Shown here: positions 33,225 through 43,609 of the stretch, piece by piece
Layout of the letters: every line of letters starts with the position of its first letter
Numbering within the stretch: the first letter of the stretch is position 1
DNA from: Odontocerum albicorne
Lineage: Eukaryota; Arthropoda; Insecta; Trichoptera; Odontoceridae
NCBI GenBank assembly: GCA_949825065.1
Contig: OX463859.1
Coordinates: forward strand, 2,267,137-2,331,136
Direction of reading: 5' to 3'
Length of the DNA: 64,000 nucleotides
Translations under genes and position numbers: made by a program
Notes under the pieces: generated by a model
Seen by the model: the letters and a program-made list of their open reading frames with translations, nothing else
Databases searched by the model: none
What the model was told of the DNA's origin: nothing

Positions 33225-34740
33225 GGCGTTAATAAAAAATAATGTGTGAAGATTCTGAAAGAATATAATGTTTTATTTTTCAGACTGGCAAACATCATTT
33301 TAATTCAAAAAGCAGAATTCTAAAAACCCCTAAAAATTATATTTATCTTTTACACTTAAAATGTCATTTAAATATAAAGAAATATAATTTCGAAAACCTC
33401 AAAAAATATTTCATTTGATTTTATATACTGGCAAGGCTATTAAAAATCCTAAAACTCAGAAAAATATTACATTATATTTTTAACATTTAAATATAAAAAA
33501 TGGGATCTGAAAACACCAACGAAATATTTCATTTCATATTTCATACTGGCAAAATGATTCAAATACATGAAAATGGATTTCATAAAATGTCGAAAAAAAA
33601 ATTTTTTTCATACTGGCCAGATTATTTAAATACTATAGAATGCTGAAAATCTTGAAAACTTATTTGATTTATTTTTGCATTGGCAATGGAATGAATATAC
33701 AGATAAATTAAAAGGCAAGATCTTTTGAATACAAAAAAAATGGAATTCCTAAGCCCCGAAAAATTTGTTAATTTCATTTTTCTGCACTGACAAAGTCGAT
33801 TTAATACAGAATAAAGAAATTCTGAACACCCCTCGACAAAATATTACATATTTTTTTGTCAACTGGTCATGTACTTAAAAAAAGGAATTCCGAAACCCCG
33901 AAAAAATATTACATTTTATTTTTTTACACTGGCCAGGTCATTTTAAAAAAAAAAAAACAATTCCGAAAACCCTGAAAAATTATTTCATTTAATTTTTACA
34001 TGGGCCAGGTTATATACTCATAAATACAAAAACAAAATATTCCGAAAACCCCGAGTGAATGTTTATTTTATTTTTACACTGGCAAGGTAAAGGTAAGACG
34101 ACCTCCGTGGCCTGGTGGTAAGACGCTTGTCTGTCGATCCGGAGGTTGCGGGTTCGATCCCCGCTGCAATCCAGATTTTTTAAAATGGAATTCCAGGCTG
34201 ATTTTCACTTAGGGCCCATTAAAACATCTTTTTGAAGAGATTTCCACATGGCAATAAACTCGCCAGGCGAAATTAAAAAAAAAAGTAATTTAAATAAAAA
34301 AATATGGGATTCCGAAACCCCTTAGTAAATGTTAAATTTCATTTTTACACTGACAAGGTAATTTAAATTTAAAAAATATGGAAGTCCGAAAACCCCAAAA
34401 AATTATAACGTTTATTTTATTTTGCACTGGCCAAGTCATTTAAATACAAAAATGGAATTCCCAAATATCCGAGAAAATATCGCAACTAATTTTGTTTTTC
34501 CACTGGCAGGATCATTTGAATAAAAAAAAAACTAATTCTGAAAACCTCGAAAAGATATAACACATTTTTTTGCACTGGCCAGGTCATTGAGATGCATAAT
34601 GAAATTCCGAAAATCCCTAAAAATTATGATATTATATTGTAGTTTTTTTACACTGGCAAGATCATTTATGGTACTCGTACATACAAAAAAATTATGAATA
34701 CCCCAAGAAAATATTACATTTTTTTTGCGGTAACGTCAAC
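33225..34740. repeat. ~74-bp satellite array, about 17 diverged monomers
   Basis: Consensus ACTGGCAAGGTCATTTAAATAC..ATGGAATTCCGAAAACCCCG..ATATTACATTT..TTTTAC. ACTGGC anchors at about 33280, 33429, 33547, 33612, 33862, 33929, 34080, 34425, 34502, 34575 and 34652. A SINE-B copy is inserted at 34096-34275. Confidence 0.85.
34096..34275 (+). mobile_element. SINE-B (tRNA-derived) inside the satellite
   Basis: CCTCCGTGGCCTGGTGGTAA contains an A-box; GTTGCGGGTTCGATCCCCGC forms a perfect 5-bp T-arm with B-box. Downstream ATTTTCACTTAGGGCCCATT and CACATGGCAATAAACTCGCC recur at 38160-38345. The satellite monomer is cut at GGCAAGGTAA and resumes AAGTAATTTAAAT. The head alone looks tRNA-like, but acceptor-stem pairing and 3' context show it is a SINE. 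Confidence 0.85.
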
Positions 34741-35292
34741 GATAGAAAGCAAATTGTTGGGTATTATCTGATTAATACAAGAGATTGCTTAATATTCAAG
34801 AAAGAACACTTTGTTTATATCTTTTAAAACGTAATTTATCACACTAAAGAGAAAAGAATACGATCATTAAAAGATTCAAAATGAAAATATTCTGCTTGAA
34901 ATATCAAGTATTACTTTTCCATTTTCCTTGAATTATTTGACAAGTGTTTAAAAGCCTTACATCTTTTTTTTTTAATTTCCTAGTTAATTCCTCCATTTTG
35001 AAGAAGGGAGACAGAGGTAGATGGAGGAGAGTAGGGATCGAAGCGAGATGAGTAGAGCACCCAATTAGCTGGGCGCGACTCGTCGTTAGGATGGTGTATC
35101 TCATTTGGAAAACATCATTAAGCGCCCTTAATGAGAAAAGGAATTACATTAAAGTTGAGGAGTCGCACTTAGCAGTTGAAACCTGTCGAAAGTCGAAACT
35201 TTATTACAAAATGGTGACATTTACTAATTCATTTCCAACACCTCAATTTATCATGTATGTTTTTTTTTTATTATTTTTTATTTGTATGATAC
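34741..35292. other. Unassigned DNA
   Basis: No feature recognised. Confidence 0.4.
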
Positions 35293-35685
35293 TGTAGTGG
35301 CTATACGTGCGGTCACTGAACCCACGAGGCGACCTTTGCCCGCCCGGTCATCAAACTCGCATGCTTCACAATGCGAGACAAACAATGGGCAAAGTTCACA
35401 CGGTCGGTCATTCAACTCACTACTAGCGGAGACCGCATTCCATGAGGAAAGGAAAGAGCCACATATCTTCCGCGCTGTCAGTCAAAACAACGAATACCCT
35501 ACGTGACAACAATAAACATATTGTAAGGCAAAGACGAGACAGCGATATATCTCTTGCGCATTCTCGCACACATTCCAAATATTATAAATACCGACGTTTA
35601 TCAATAAAATACCTCTTTGCATATTCCGATTTCAAACGAGTTTTATTTATCAACAATCATCCTCTTCATCTCTCCTTTAAGGAAC
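35293..35685 (+). mobile_element. Solo LTR, plus strand
   Basis: Begins TGTAGTGGCTATACGTGCGG; shares GAGACCGCATTCCAT, CGACAACAATAAAC-type words, ATTATAAATACCGACG (TATA box) and GAGTTTTATTTATCAACAAT with 32830-33224. Short frames across it are chance products. Right boundary approximate. Confidence 0.7.
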
Positions 35686-35689
35686 AACC

Positions 35690-35945
35690 GTTCCTAAAAT
35701 ACCTTTCCAAGTGCTTTGAGCATGTTGCTAGAAAGACTGATACAAGTTTGGAGAAGTTGATGATCATGATGACAGTTGAGGGAAGGCAAGCAAGAATAAG
35801 GTGTTCTGTGAGGTGGCCGAATCAAATAAAGGATTTAAAGCATCCCCTTTATAACTGCATTAAATATAACCCAAGATAGGGAAGGATGGAGACATGCGTT
35901 GATTTTGAGACATATCAGGGGATCATGACGCTAAGCATTGAACAC
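35690..35945 (+). pseudogene. LINE-G (RTE-like) C-terminus
   Basis: Reads FEHVARKTDTSLEKLM, VEGRQARIRCSVRWPNQIKD and LKHPLYNCIK; the same blocks (FGHIARDQEDSLERFVVTG, RGKSPMRWTNQVRD) occur at 44936-45262. Typical endonuclease/RT polyprotein tail found in many arthropods. Confidence 0.75.
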
Positions 35946-36026
35946 AAATAAAGAAAAAATATGCCTTTCAACGTATCTGAATTTGTGATTCGGACATATT
36001 TAAGAGCGTGGCTGAAAGACAATGTT

Positions 36027-36215
36027 TTGTTTATAGTTAAGTCATTAACGTTGTGGAGGTTTAAAGACATTGTAATTTATTTTACCAAACACTGTTTATT
36101 CCACTTTTTTTGTAACGGTATAACCATACCGGTTTCAAAGCTTTCACCTCATTTTCAGGGGAGCACAAACAAGACTACGTTCCGTTCGAACTGGCACCGA
36201 TATACACGCTTCAAC
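36027..36215 (+). mobile_element. PLE-A pLTR and 3'-UTR piece
   Basis: TTTGTTTATAGTTAAGTCATTAA through CCGGTTTCAAAGCTTTCACC and GGGGAGCACAAACAAG, then GTTCGAACTGGCACCGATAT, which is the reverse of the 3'-most coding flank in other copies. It is joined directly to PLE RT sequence. Confidence 0.8.
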
Positions 36216-36610
36216 GGTTCAAAATTAAATTTCTTGGACTTAACAATATCTCGAAAAAATGGTACATCTGACTTTGATATATATATAGAAAAGACACTTA
36301 TTCAGACTCTATAATTCCAGCAACTTCCAACCATCCTAATAACCATAAATTCGCCGCCTTTAACTGTTTGCTTCATAGATTGCTCAGTGTCCCATTAACC
36401 GACGACAATTTTAAAAAGGAATTAATAACCATAAAAAAAAATTGCTACAAATAATGGCGGCTATCCTGGAAACCTCATTGATTCACTTTTAAAAACAAAA
36501 CAAAAAAGAAACTTATAAAAGATCACATATTTAACGACACCTATAAGCATACCTACGAATGGAGCAAAGTCGTATTTATAAAAAAACATATCATACGAAA
36601 TAACCAAAAA
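36210..36610 (+). pseudogene. Penelope-like reverse transcriptase, C-terminal part
   Basis: First frame: KLNFLDLTISRKNGTSDFD; after a +1 shift near 36285: IIPATSNHPNNHKFAAFNCL, LHRLLSVPLTDDNFKKELI, later HIFNDTYKHTYEWSKV. FLDL.I.R followed by YRK..T..I....S.HP..HK.A is diagnostic of the segment just after the PLE RT palm. No YADD-type motif here because the 5' part is missing. Only RT evidence for the PLE group in the window. Confidence 0.8.
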
Positions 36611-36747
36611 AATTCCATTACATGCAAAGTATGTAGGAATTTACTTGCAAAGTATGTAGGCATTTTTCATGCAAAATATGTAGGCATTTACATACAAAAA
36701 TAATTCAATGAATATCACATTTATTGATTACATATTCACGTACAGTA

Positions 36748-36975
36748 CCCGGCGGTAAGTAATACACATCGGACTTAAGAAAGACTGTCGGCCATAATCG
36801 GCTAACTTCGGCATTGTATATCGTCGTCTCTGTCCCTAGAACGCTTGACAACGACTGACAAATCGCGACGGAACACGTATATGAATAACAGAGGCGACGC
36901 TCTACAAAGCCGAAGCTAGCCGATTTTGGCCGACAGTCTCTTTCTTAAGCCCGATGTGTATTACTTACCGCCGGA
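36748..36975. mobile_element. Fold-back MITE (family M), TA target, copy 1
   Basis: CCCGGCGGTAAGTAATACAC ... GTGTATTACTTACCGCCGGA; complementarity runs inward through CTGTCGGCC.. and GCTAACTTCGGC/GCCGAAGCTAGC, so nearly the whole 228-bp unit folds into one hairpin. TA on both sides. No coding. Confidence 0.9.
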
Positions 36976-37189
36976 TACCTGTAGATATGTTTTCATAATT
37001 AACCGATTGTTTGCTACAATTAATGAAAAAACTACCCTAGAGTAATGGTGCCTCAATTTCTTTAAAATATTCCCATTAGAACGCCACAATCGTATTCTAG
37101 TACTTTTTCCCCTTTACGACCCAATTCTCCAAAATAATTTTAACTGGAGTTGTCATATTGGGGAAACTAGTATAGTAATTTTTTTTGGT

Positions 37190-37400
37190 AATTTTCTGAT
37201 TCTGCAACTATAATAGCGTCATCCGCATAGCGTATGATCGTATGGTGTTGTCGTCCGTCTGGTAACAACTAAGCTCTAAGTACTCGTATGCATTCTCTTC
37301 TGCAATCCTTTTAATTATAAGATTAAAAAGGAAATTACTAAGGATATCATCCCCTTGACTTATTCCGCCCATCGCGAGTATTTCCTTGGACATTTCACCA
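37190..37400 (-). pseudogene. Non-LTR reverse transcriptase palm fragment
   Basis: Reverse strand reads LSNFLFNLIIKRIAEENAYE and, after a frameshift, IRYADDAIIVAES, with YADD at 37218-37229. Blocks 4-5 of a non-LTR RT. Its opposite orientation to the LINE piece at 37560 shows independent insertions. Confidence 0.75.
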
Positions 37401-37559
37401 CCTACTTTTGATTTTGTTTGTCAATTTTATTTAATATTCTAACTATTTGTCATTTGACAATCTCTTTCCACTAATCATAAAAGTTTTGACAACCAACACC
37501 TTTAAACGACCTTCGTTACCTAGTTGGTGTAAGACACAAATGTTTCGATCCTGCAACGC

Positions 37560-38178
37560 TCCAGCTGTAAACTCATAGAGTATATGGTAGTAATGGCGAA
37601 ATTGCAGTGGACCGGGCATGTGATACGCAATGGGCGATCACAGACTCCCAAAACGCGTCTTGTATGGGGAAGTGGCGGGAGAGCGAGGAGTTGGTGGGCA
37701 GAGGACAGTCTGCGAGAGTCACTTACGTTCTGCGGGGCGCCTGCGGACTGGGAGCAAGTGGCTCGGGACCGTGAGGGATGGAGAGTCATATGCTCTCGGG
37801 CTGATGGCGTCTCAACGGCTAGACGTGTGAGAAACAGTCTGCACGCTGCGAACATGCGTCAACATGGCCAGGCTGATCAGCAGGGTCCATATGTTTGTGG
37901 CATTTGCGGGAGGGAGTGCGCATCCAGAATCGGGCTGTTCTCTCACAGAAGATCACACGATCGACGTGGGAGAACGGTTCAGGACTGACGTTGGAGTGGC
38001 GAGGGGATCCTCGACTGTGAGGTGCGGCAATTATGATGGCATTTGCGTTAGGGAGTGCGCATCCAGAATCGGGATGTTCTCTCACAGAAGATCACACGAT
38101 CGACGTGGGAAAACGGTTCAGGACTGATGTTGGAGTGGCGAGGGGAACCTTGACTGTGAGGTCCGGCAACGACTGTAA
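37560..38178 (+). pseudogene. LINE-H C-terminus with C2H2 zinc finger, duplicated end
   Basis: Frame 37584-37988 encodes AKLQWTGHVIRNGRSQTPK, WEQVARDREGWRVICSR and then CGICGRECASRIGLFSHRRSH, a Cys2His2 finger (C-x2-C-x12-H-x3-H) as found at the C-terminus of several non-LTR ORFs. The last ~139 bp (anchor CATTTGCG at 37901 and 38040) is tandemly duplicated; in the second copy the first Cys pair is altered. Confidence 0.8.
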
Positions 38179-38345
38179 GACACATATCTTCTGATACAGA
38201 GTTCGTGGGTACGATTCCTACTAGAACAAGGTTTTAAAAAAAAATTCAGTCTGGTTTTGACTTAAGGCCTCATAAACATCTTTCAGGTTGGTTTGAAAAA
38301 TACGCCACATGGCAATAATATCACAAGGTTGTACTGTACACAGCT
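38160..38345 (+). mobile_element. SINE-B, second copy (diverged head)
   Basis: CTGTAAGACACATATCTTCT, GGGTACGATTCC, TTGACTTAAGGCCTCATAAA and CACATGGCAATAATATCAC match 34110-34275 in order. B-box decayed. Confidence 0.75.
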
Positions 38346-38570
38346 GCCAGACATGATTCGTTTAATACTAGTGGGTTCGAGTCCCGAGTTAGAACGCCCT
38401 TGACGAGAGTTTGCTTTTTGAAAAAAATGCCCTTTGAAAAAAAAAACAAATTAAATAAAAACTAGAAAACTTAAAAAAAATGGGTACCGATGACAATGTA
38501 AATTACAGCCCCCGTATTGGAGGCAGGCGTCTACCCAACTAAACGACGGAGGTCGTCAACCCCCCCACGT
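38346..38570 (-). repeat. tRNA-related fragments, minus strand
   Basis: Reverse of 38355-38415 reads GCAAACTCTCGTCAAGGGC..CTCGGGACTCGAACCC, the motif amplified as the 68-bp array at 47.7 kb. Reverse of 38500-38565 (GACGACCTCCGTCGTTTAGT..GTAGACGCCTG) is a SINE-B-like A-box head. Confidence 0.6.
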
Positions 38571-39084
38571 CGCTACGGGGGTGTAACTTAAACTTTAAAA
38601 CCTCCGCGGTTCTACCTACTTTACGCTGAGACATAACGAAAATTCAATTTCAAAGTTTTTTTTTTCCAATTTATATCTTATGAAGCCTACATATTACTTT
38701 TTTACTTAATAAATATTTCATCTTTGTCATTATTTCAACGTCACTGAAAACAATCAAACATTCAAATTTGTGTTTTCCTACAGCTGTGATGGTTTTTCAT
38801 AAAGATATTTTTTTAAATATTAAACATAATGCAAGTGACAGTATTAAAAGTCATATAAGTGTAACGTAACGACTGAATGAGGTCGAACAAATGCTATAAA
38901 ATATATGTTGTGTATACTTAAAAAAAAGCTCATTTTCCTGAAATTCAAAGCTTGGTTTCCTGAAGGACACACCCCCTGCAGTCCAATATTATCTTAACTC
39001 CATGATTATGATGCAACGTGACTCATTTCAGATTTCTATCCACAGCTCACATTAATTGGTTGTCTACGGAGAAGTACTGAGAAC
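38571..39084. other. Unassigned DNA
   Basis: No feature recognised. Confidence 0.4.
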
Positions 39085-39672
39085 GATGATAGTGTAGCGA
39101 TGGTAGTTATCAATGTAGCATGTGTCCTATTAGGCCGTGCTGATGATTTTGATATCGACATCGCTATCTTCGTTTTAGTCGATTCTGCGTTCCTTCTCGT
39201 TCAGAGTCATCAATATAGCGGATTGCTTATCTTGATACGCGTGATGATCTTGCTTTGTATTCAATAAATATAGACTCAGGAATGCGGATATAAAACGATA
39301 AGTGGACAGCGGGTAAATAAATAACGAGTCTTGACAGTTGAATGAATGACAATAATAATATGTTTATTTCTCGGCGCGCGGGTAATTTATACCAATGAGT
39401 GAACCAATTCGCGATACATATTCTGCCTTGCTCTAGCGCATGAATTGGCGGTAGATTATTTATTTGTATTTGGAGATGGCTAGGTGAGTCGCAGATACTG
39501 TAAAATAGTAAACATTGTTGTTGTTCATAGCGTGTGACAATATATGAATGCTTCATCGGTCATTGACCCTGTATGTTTACTTTTAACAATAATTAATTTA
39601 ATTTAATTGTGTTTAACAATTCACTTATTATTTTGACAATTATTTATTTACTAGGTAGGTATCCTACAATAG
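39085..39672 (-). repeat. Dispersed repeat D, LTR-like, inverted copy
   Basis: Reverse complement of 17640-18240 over ~590 bp with moderate divergence; the open frame 39227-39556 lies wholly inside it and has no recognisable product. Confidence 0.8.
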
Positions 39673-39824
39673 TTAAGGGATGATATTTTGTTTGGGCTTG
39701 CACTGCAATGGTTTGTTAGTATAAAACTGGATACACTACGCAACAAAAACTTCCTTGGTCTAGATAAGCTCCTTATCTTTCAATTTGTGGTTACAGACTT
39801 GATTGTCATTGATATCCGAGTATT

Positions 39825-40436
39825 TTAACCTTTCCTTCCCTGTGTTGGGTATCTTCTACACGTTGCTTCTAATAACCATCAATATCTCTATAAATATTAA
39901 TAATACAAGGTTAAGATTTTAGGTATTCCTCGATAATATATTTACGCATTGATTTAAAAAATAATATTAATAATAATCAGAATGTATCGACTACATCGAG
40001 GTGTTTTGTAAAGATCGAAAACAAATTCGCATTTAAACGCTGCGAGTGCCTCGTCTTGACGATAGGTGAATAGTATGCGGGAAGCGCGATACTATATTCG
40101 CATCTCACTCTTGCATACTAGACTGAATTGCGAGAACCTGAATTGTCTCAACGTATGCGACTGACGTTCCGCGCCACTAGTAGCCTCTAGGCTTGCAAAT
40201 AGGTTAGACGTACGCCCGTTCCGTGAGCGTTTTTTAATGTTTTCAGATGGTTTTTTAATGTTTTCAGCAAATAAATCTCAATTTTTATAATTTTTAACTT
40301 CAATTATAATTAATTAAGGGGATTATATATGAATGTTCTTATTTTTCCGATTTAAAATCGCAAATTTTTTATTGCGTACTCACTACCCAACACCGTAACA
40401 CGCGTATTATTTTTATCACCGTAAGGGAAGGGTTAA
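39825..40436 (+). mobile_element. TTAA-bounded element P1, copy 1
   Basis: TTAACCTTTCCTTCCCTGTG at left and CACCGTAAGGGAAGGGTTAA at right. A GC-richer centre (GCGGGAAGCGCG, CGTCTTGACGATAGG) sits between AT-rich arms. Four near-identical copies in the window; no coding capacity. TTAA duplication and CCCTT ends fit piggyBac-mobilised MITEs. Confidence 0.85.
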
Positions 40437-40508
40437 AAATGCTCCAGTCACTTAAAATGTATTAAACATTATCTTGTTGACTGGAAGAGATTGTTACATA
40501 ATGTTAAA

Positions 40509-40533
40509 TCCACCAAGTACTGTACTTGGTGGA
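40509..40533. repeat. 25-bp perfect palindrome
   Basis: TCCACCAAGTAC-T-GTACTTGGTGGA, directly upstream of a LINE remnant. Confidence 0.9.
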
Positions 40534-40539
40534 TATACG

Positions 40540-41170
40540 TTATGTGGACAAAACGAAAATGCAAAACAGTACAATTCAACGATGCGTTTTGTAAAAGAAT
40601 TTTACAGTACCGATAACCTTCGAAACTCATGTAATTATCTGCTAAGAACCAAATTAGAATATGCATCTATAGTTTGGGCTCCTCATCAGCTCAAATATAT
40701 AAAACAATATAGAACAAATACAAAATAAAATCCTCAGATGTCTATGGTACAGAACAAAGGGCGATTACCCAAAATATGTATACTAAGTCGAACTTCTCAC
40801 GGTGTGTAACTATAGAAGCCTCGAAACAAGAAGGCAAGAATCCATTGCGATATTCCTACTTAAGGTTTTTCAAGATTGCTTTAACTGTCCCGCGATTCTA
40901 GAAGCACTAAGCTAATATGTACCTAATAAATATAGCCGTGCAAGAAATCAACCTTTGTTCGAATGTCATGGCTAAACACTCAGTCACGCGTGGTATAGAA
41001 ATATCAAACCAACTGAATGACACTGTTGATATATTCTCGGTACCGCCTAGCAGTATGAGAAGAATCCTGGCTGATATTCTTCCTAACGAATAAGCTAACG
41101 CTAGAAGCAGATAACAAAAAAAAATTGGCAAGATTGTGTGACTCAAAGTACCGATGATGACAACCATGGC
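40540..41170 (+). pseudogene. Jockey-like LINE, C-terminal RT region
   Basis: Reads MRFVKEFYSTDNLR, LLRTKLEYASIVWAPHQLKY, then (shifted) LRCLWYRTKGDYPKY, LLTVCNYRSLETRRQESIAI and PNKYSRARNQPLFECHG. RTKLEYAS.VW.P is the block after the non-LTR palm. Multiple frameshifts and stops. Confidence 0.8.
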
Positions 41171-41750
41171 CTAATTCATCTGATTTCTGTTTTCCAGTCC
41201 GGGGGCTTCGGATTCAATAACTGTTGAAACCCACATTTTTTTGAAAATTATTCTTGTTTTCACAATTTTTTTTAACATAAATAAATAAAAATAGGTTTAT
41301 TGATAGCAACATAGTATGTACATTAATACATCCAAAATCAAGCACACGAGTACACCTCAAGATAAATATAAGAAAATGAGTTTAAAAGAGAAGATAACAA
41401 AAGGTCTAGGCTCATCTTATAACATCTTCCCGGCCGAAATACACTCCACCAATATAAGGCGAGCCCACCCGCGAGGATATCCATCTGGCTGGTAGGTAGC
41501 AATTGCTACGAGGTAATAAGTCCACCAGGCTGTAATATATGGTATACATAAAAAAACGTCATGCAATACGATATTTTTTTGAAGGTATCATCTTCAGGGT
41601 TTATTTCTTGTTATGTTAATTTTTAATTTCACTATCAACAAATTACAAAATGTGTAACTAATGATTCTTGAAAATGAGAGTTAAAGCGCTCTAGAAATGT
41701 CAACATTTGAAGTCACAAAAAAAACAATTTAAACTGAAACTTTAATTTGT
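41171..41750. other. Unassigned DNA
   Basis: No feature recognised. Confidence 0.4.
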
Positions 41751-42385
41751 TTAACCCTTCCCTTATGGTGATAAAAATGAAACGCGTGTTCCGGTGTTGG
41801 GTAGTGAGTACGCAATCAAAAATTAGCGATTTTAAATCGGAAAAATAAGAACATTCATAGATAATCCCCTTAATTACTTATAATTGAAGTTAAAAATTAT
41901 AATAATTGAGATTTATTTGCTGAAAACATTAAAAAATCATCTGGCAACGCTCACGGAACGGGCGTAGATCTAGTCTCGTTGCCAGCTCAACAGCTACTGC
42001 GGCGTGGCAGGGCTGGTGGCTAACTCGGACGTGGCTTACACTTGCGAGGTTGAGACAATTGCGCTCCTCGCTATTCAGTGACGTATGCAAAAGTGAGATG
42101 CGAATATATTGTCGCGCTTCCCGCATACTTTTCACCTATCGTCAAGACCCAAGATCGAGGCACTCACAGCGTTTAAATGCGAATTTGTTTCCGATATTCA
42201 CGAAATACTTACGATGTAGTCGATAAATTCTGATTATTATTAATATTATTTTTTAAATCAATGCGTAAATATATTATGGAGGAATACCTAAAATCTTAAC
42301 CTTGTATTTATGATATTTATAGAGATATTGATGGTTATTAGAAGCAACGTGTAGAAGATACCCAACACAGGGAAGGAAAGGTTAG
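41751..42385 (-). mobile_element. TTAA-bounded element P1, copy 2 (inverted)
   Basis: TTAACCCTTCCCTTATGGTG at left; right end AGGGAAGGAAAGGTTAG, its TTAA decayed to TTAG. Centre diverges more than in the other copies (AGACCCAAGATCGAGGC). Confidence 0.8.
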
Positions 42386-42394
42386 GGACAATTT

Positions 42395-42470
42395 GTTATA
42401 CGCCGTTCGTGAGCAAACTCTCCTCAAGGGCAACCTATCTCGGGATTCGAACCTGCTTTTATTGATAGAT
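42395..42470. repeat. Single-copy relative of the 68-bp array unit
   Basis: GAGCAAACTCTCCTCAAGGG..TCTCGGGATTCGAACC parallels the unit at 47732-48346 and the fragments at 38355-38415 and 60395-60445; GGATTCGAACC is B-box-like on the reverse strand. Confidence 0.6.
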
Positions 42471-42815
42471 TAAAAATATATCAAAATAAATAAATGTATT
42501 TTGAGTGTAAGGAACGAAAGGCAGTGACAGCAGGTAATAAATTAGGGACTTCCCCGCATTTATATGTGTATGTTTAGTATAACATAAAATCAATGGTAAA
42601 AAAACCGAAGACAACTTACCATGATAAGACGAACTGCAAAAATAACCTTTGTACATCTTCCGACATGTGATAGTAACACATTTGGCTTTAGGTGTAGTGT
42701 AGTATACGTGCTTGGTGTTCATTTATAATCATAAATTTTGTTAAGACTTCCCAAAAACGCCTGGTTTCAAATTCTTTCTAAAGCTGCTCACGCTATTCAC
42801 GTATACTATCTTCTA
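42471..42815. other. Unassigned DNA
   Basis: ACATGTGATAGTAACACATT (42664) also occurs near 18258. Nothing else recognised. Confidence 0.4.
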
Positions 42816-43609
42816 TCTATATAAATAAAAATGTAAATGTTCGTATATTGAAAATCTCTAATCTCCGAAAGTTCTTCACCGATCGCTTTGAAATTTTGAC
42901 AAAAGGTTGCATTTGTATATGAAAATGTTTATATATTTTTATTTATATACAGTTGCATATTAAAAAGTTTATAAATCAGAAAAAATAACGTTTGCGCCTC
43001 CTGCAGCGACACAGGCAAACTAAACTTGACAGTTATGTCACATTGCATTTTTGACTTTTCGGAATTAATATTAAATATTTATATAAATAAAAATGTAAAT
43101 GTTCGTTAATTAAAAATCTCCGAAAGTTATTCACGGGTTGCTTTGAAATTTTGACAGTTCCATTTTGATTTTGAATATTAAATAATTAATATTTAATATT
43201 AAATTTTCAAATACGTTTATTGAAAAATAGCGCCATCTGCGCTATACTAAATAATTTATATGTCAATTTCATTTCGTATTGTGCGTCGTTGACATGTAAA
43301 ATGTAAAGGATATCTGTTTCACTTACTTTTTTTAACTTATTTTTTTATTTTTCTGTTCAATTAGCGGTGAAATTGAATTGTGTTGATTGATTTTCGTTTG
43401 AATTCAAATCATATCGTGAATTGACCTCTTGGAGTGACGCGATCATTTGTGAGCACGGCGATGAACGCGACAGACTGAAAGGGGCTGAAAGACATCAAAA
43501 ACATTGTATACCCATAAGCGTTGTGAAATTAAACATATTAGAAACGTGTGCTTTCTCTTTTCCATTTAACCAGACTGAGCCACAGCAACGCGTGGCCGGG
43601 TACAGCTAG
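42816..43609 (+). mobile_element. Non-autonomous Helitron, complete
   Basis: A|TCTATATAAATAAAAATG at the 5' end; hairpin GCCAC-agcaacgc-GTGGC at 43579-43596 ten nucleotides before CTAG|T (43606-43610). Insertion between A and T without duplication, TC start, CTAG end and subterminal hairpin are the Helitron hallmarks. The ~80-bp 5' segment is repeated inside at 43080-43160. No Rep/helicase coding. Confidence 0.88.

Noticed and set aside
34096..34175. tRNA gene candidate
   Set aside because: A- and B-boxes and a good T-arm are present, but no matching acceptor stem, and the sequence continues into a body shared with another copy: a SINE head.
35282..35879. Overlapping 74- and 145-codon frames as a possible host gene
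   Set aside because: They run across a solo LTR and into a LINE-G tail; no conserved domain and frames change at the junction.
39227..39556. 109-codon minus frame as a gene
   Set aside because: Lies wholly in dispersed repeat D and is not kept open in the other copy at 17.7-18.2 kb.
43421..43609. 62-codon frame near the Helitron end
   Set aside because: It spans the Helitron 3' hairpin and terminus; no recognisable protein.
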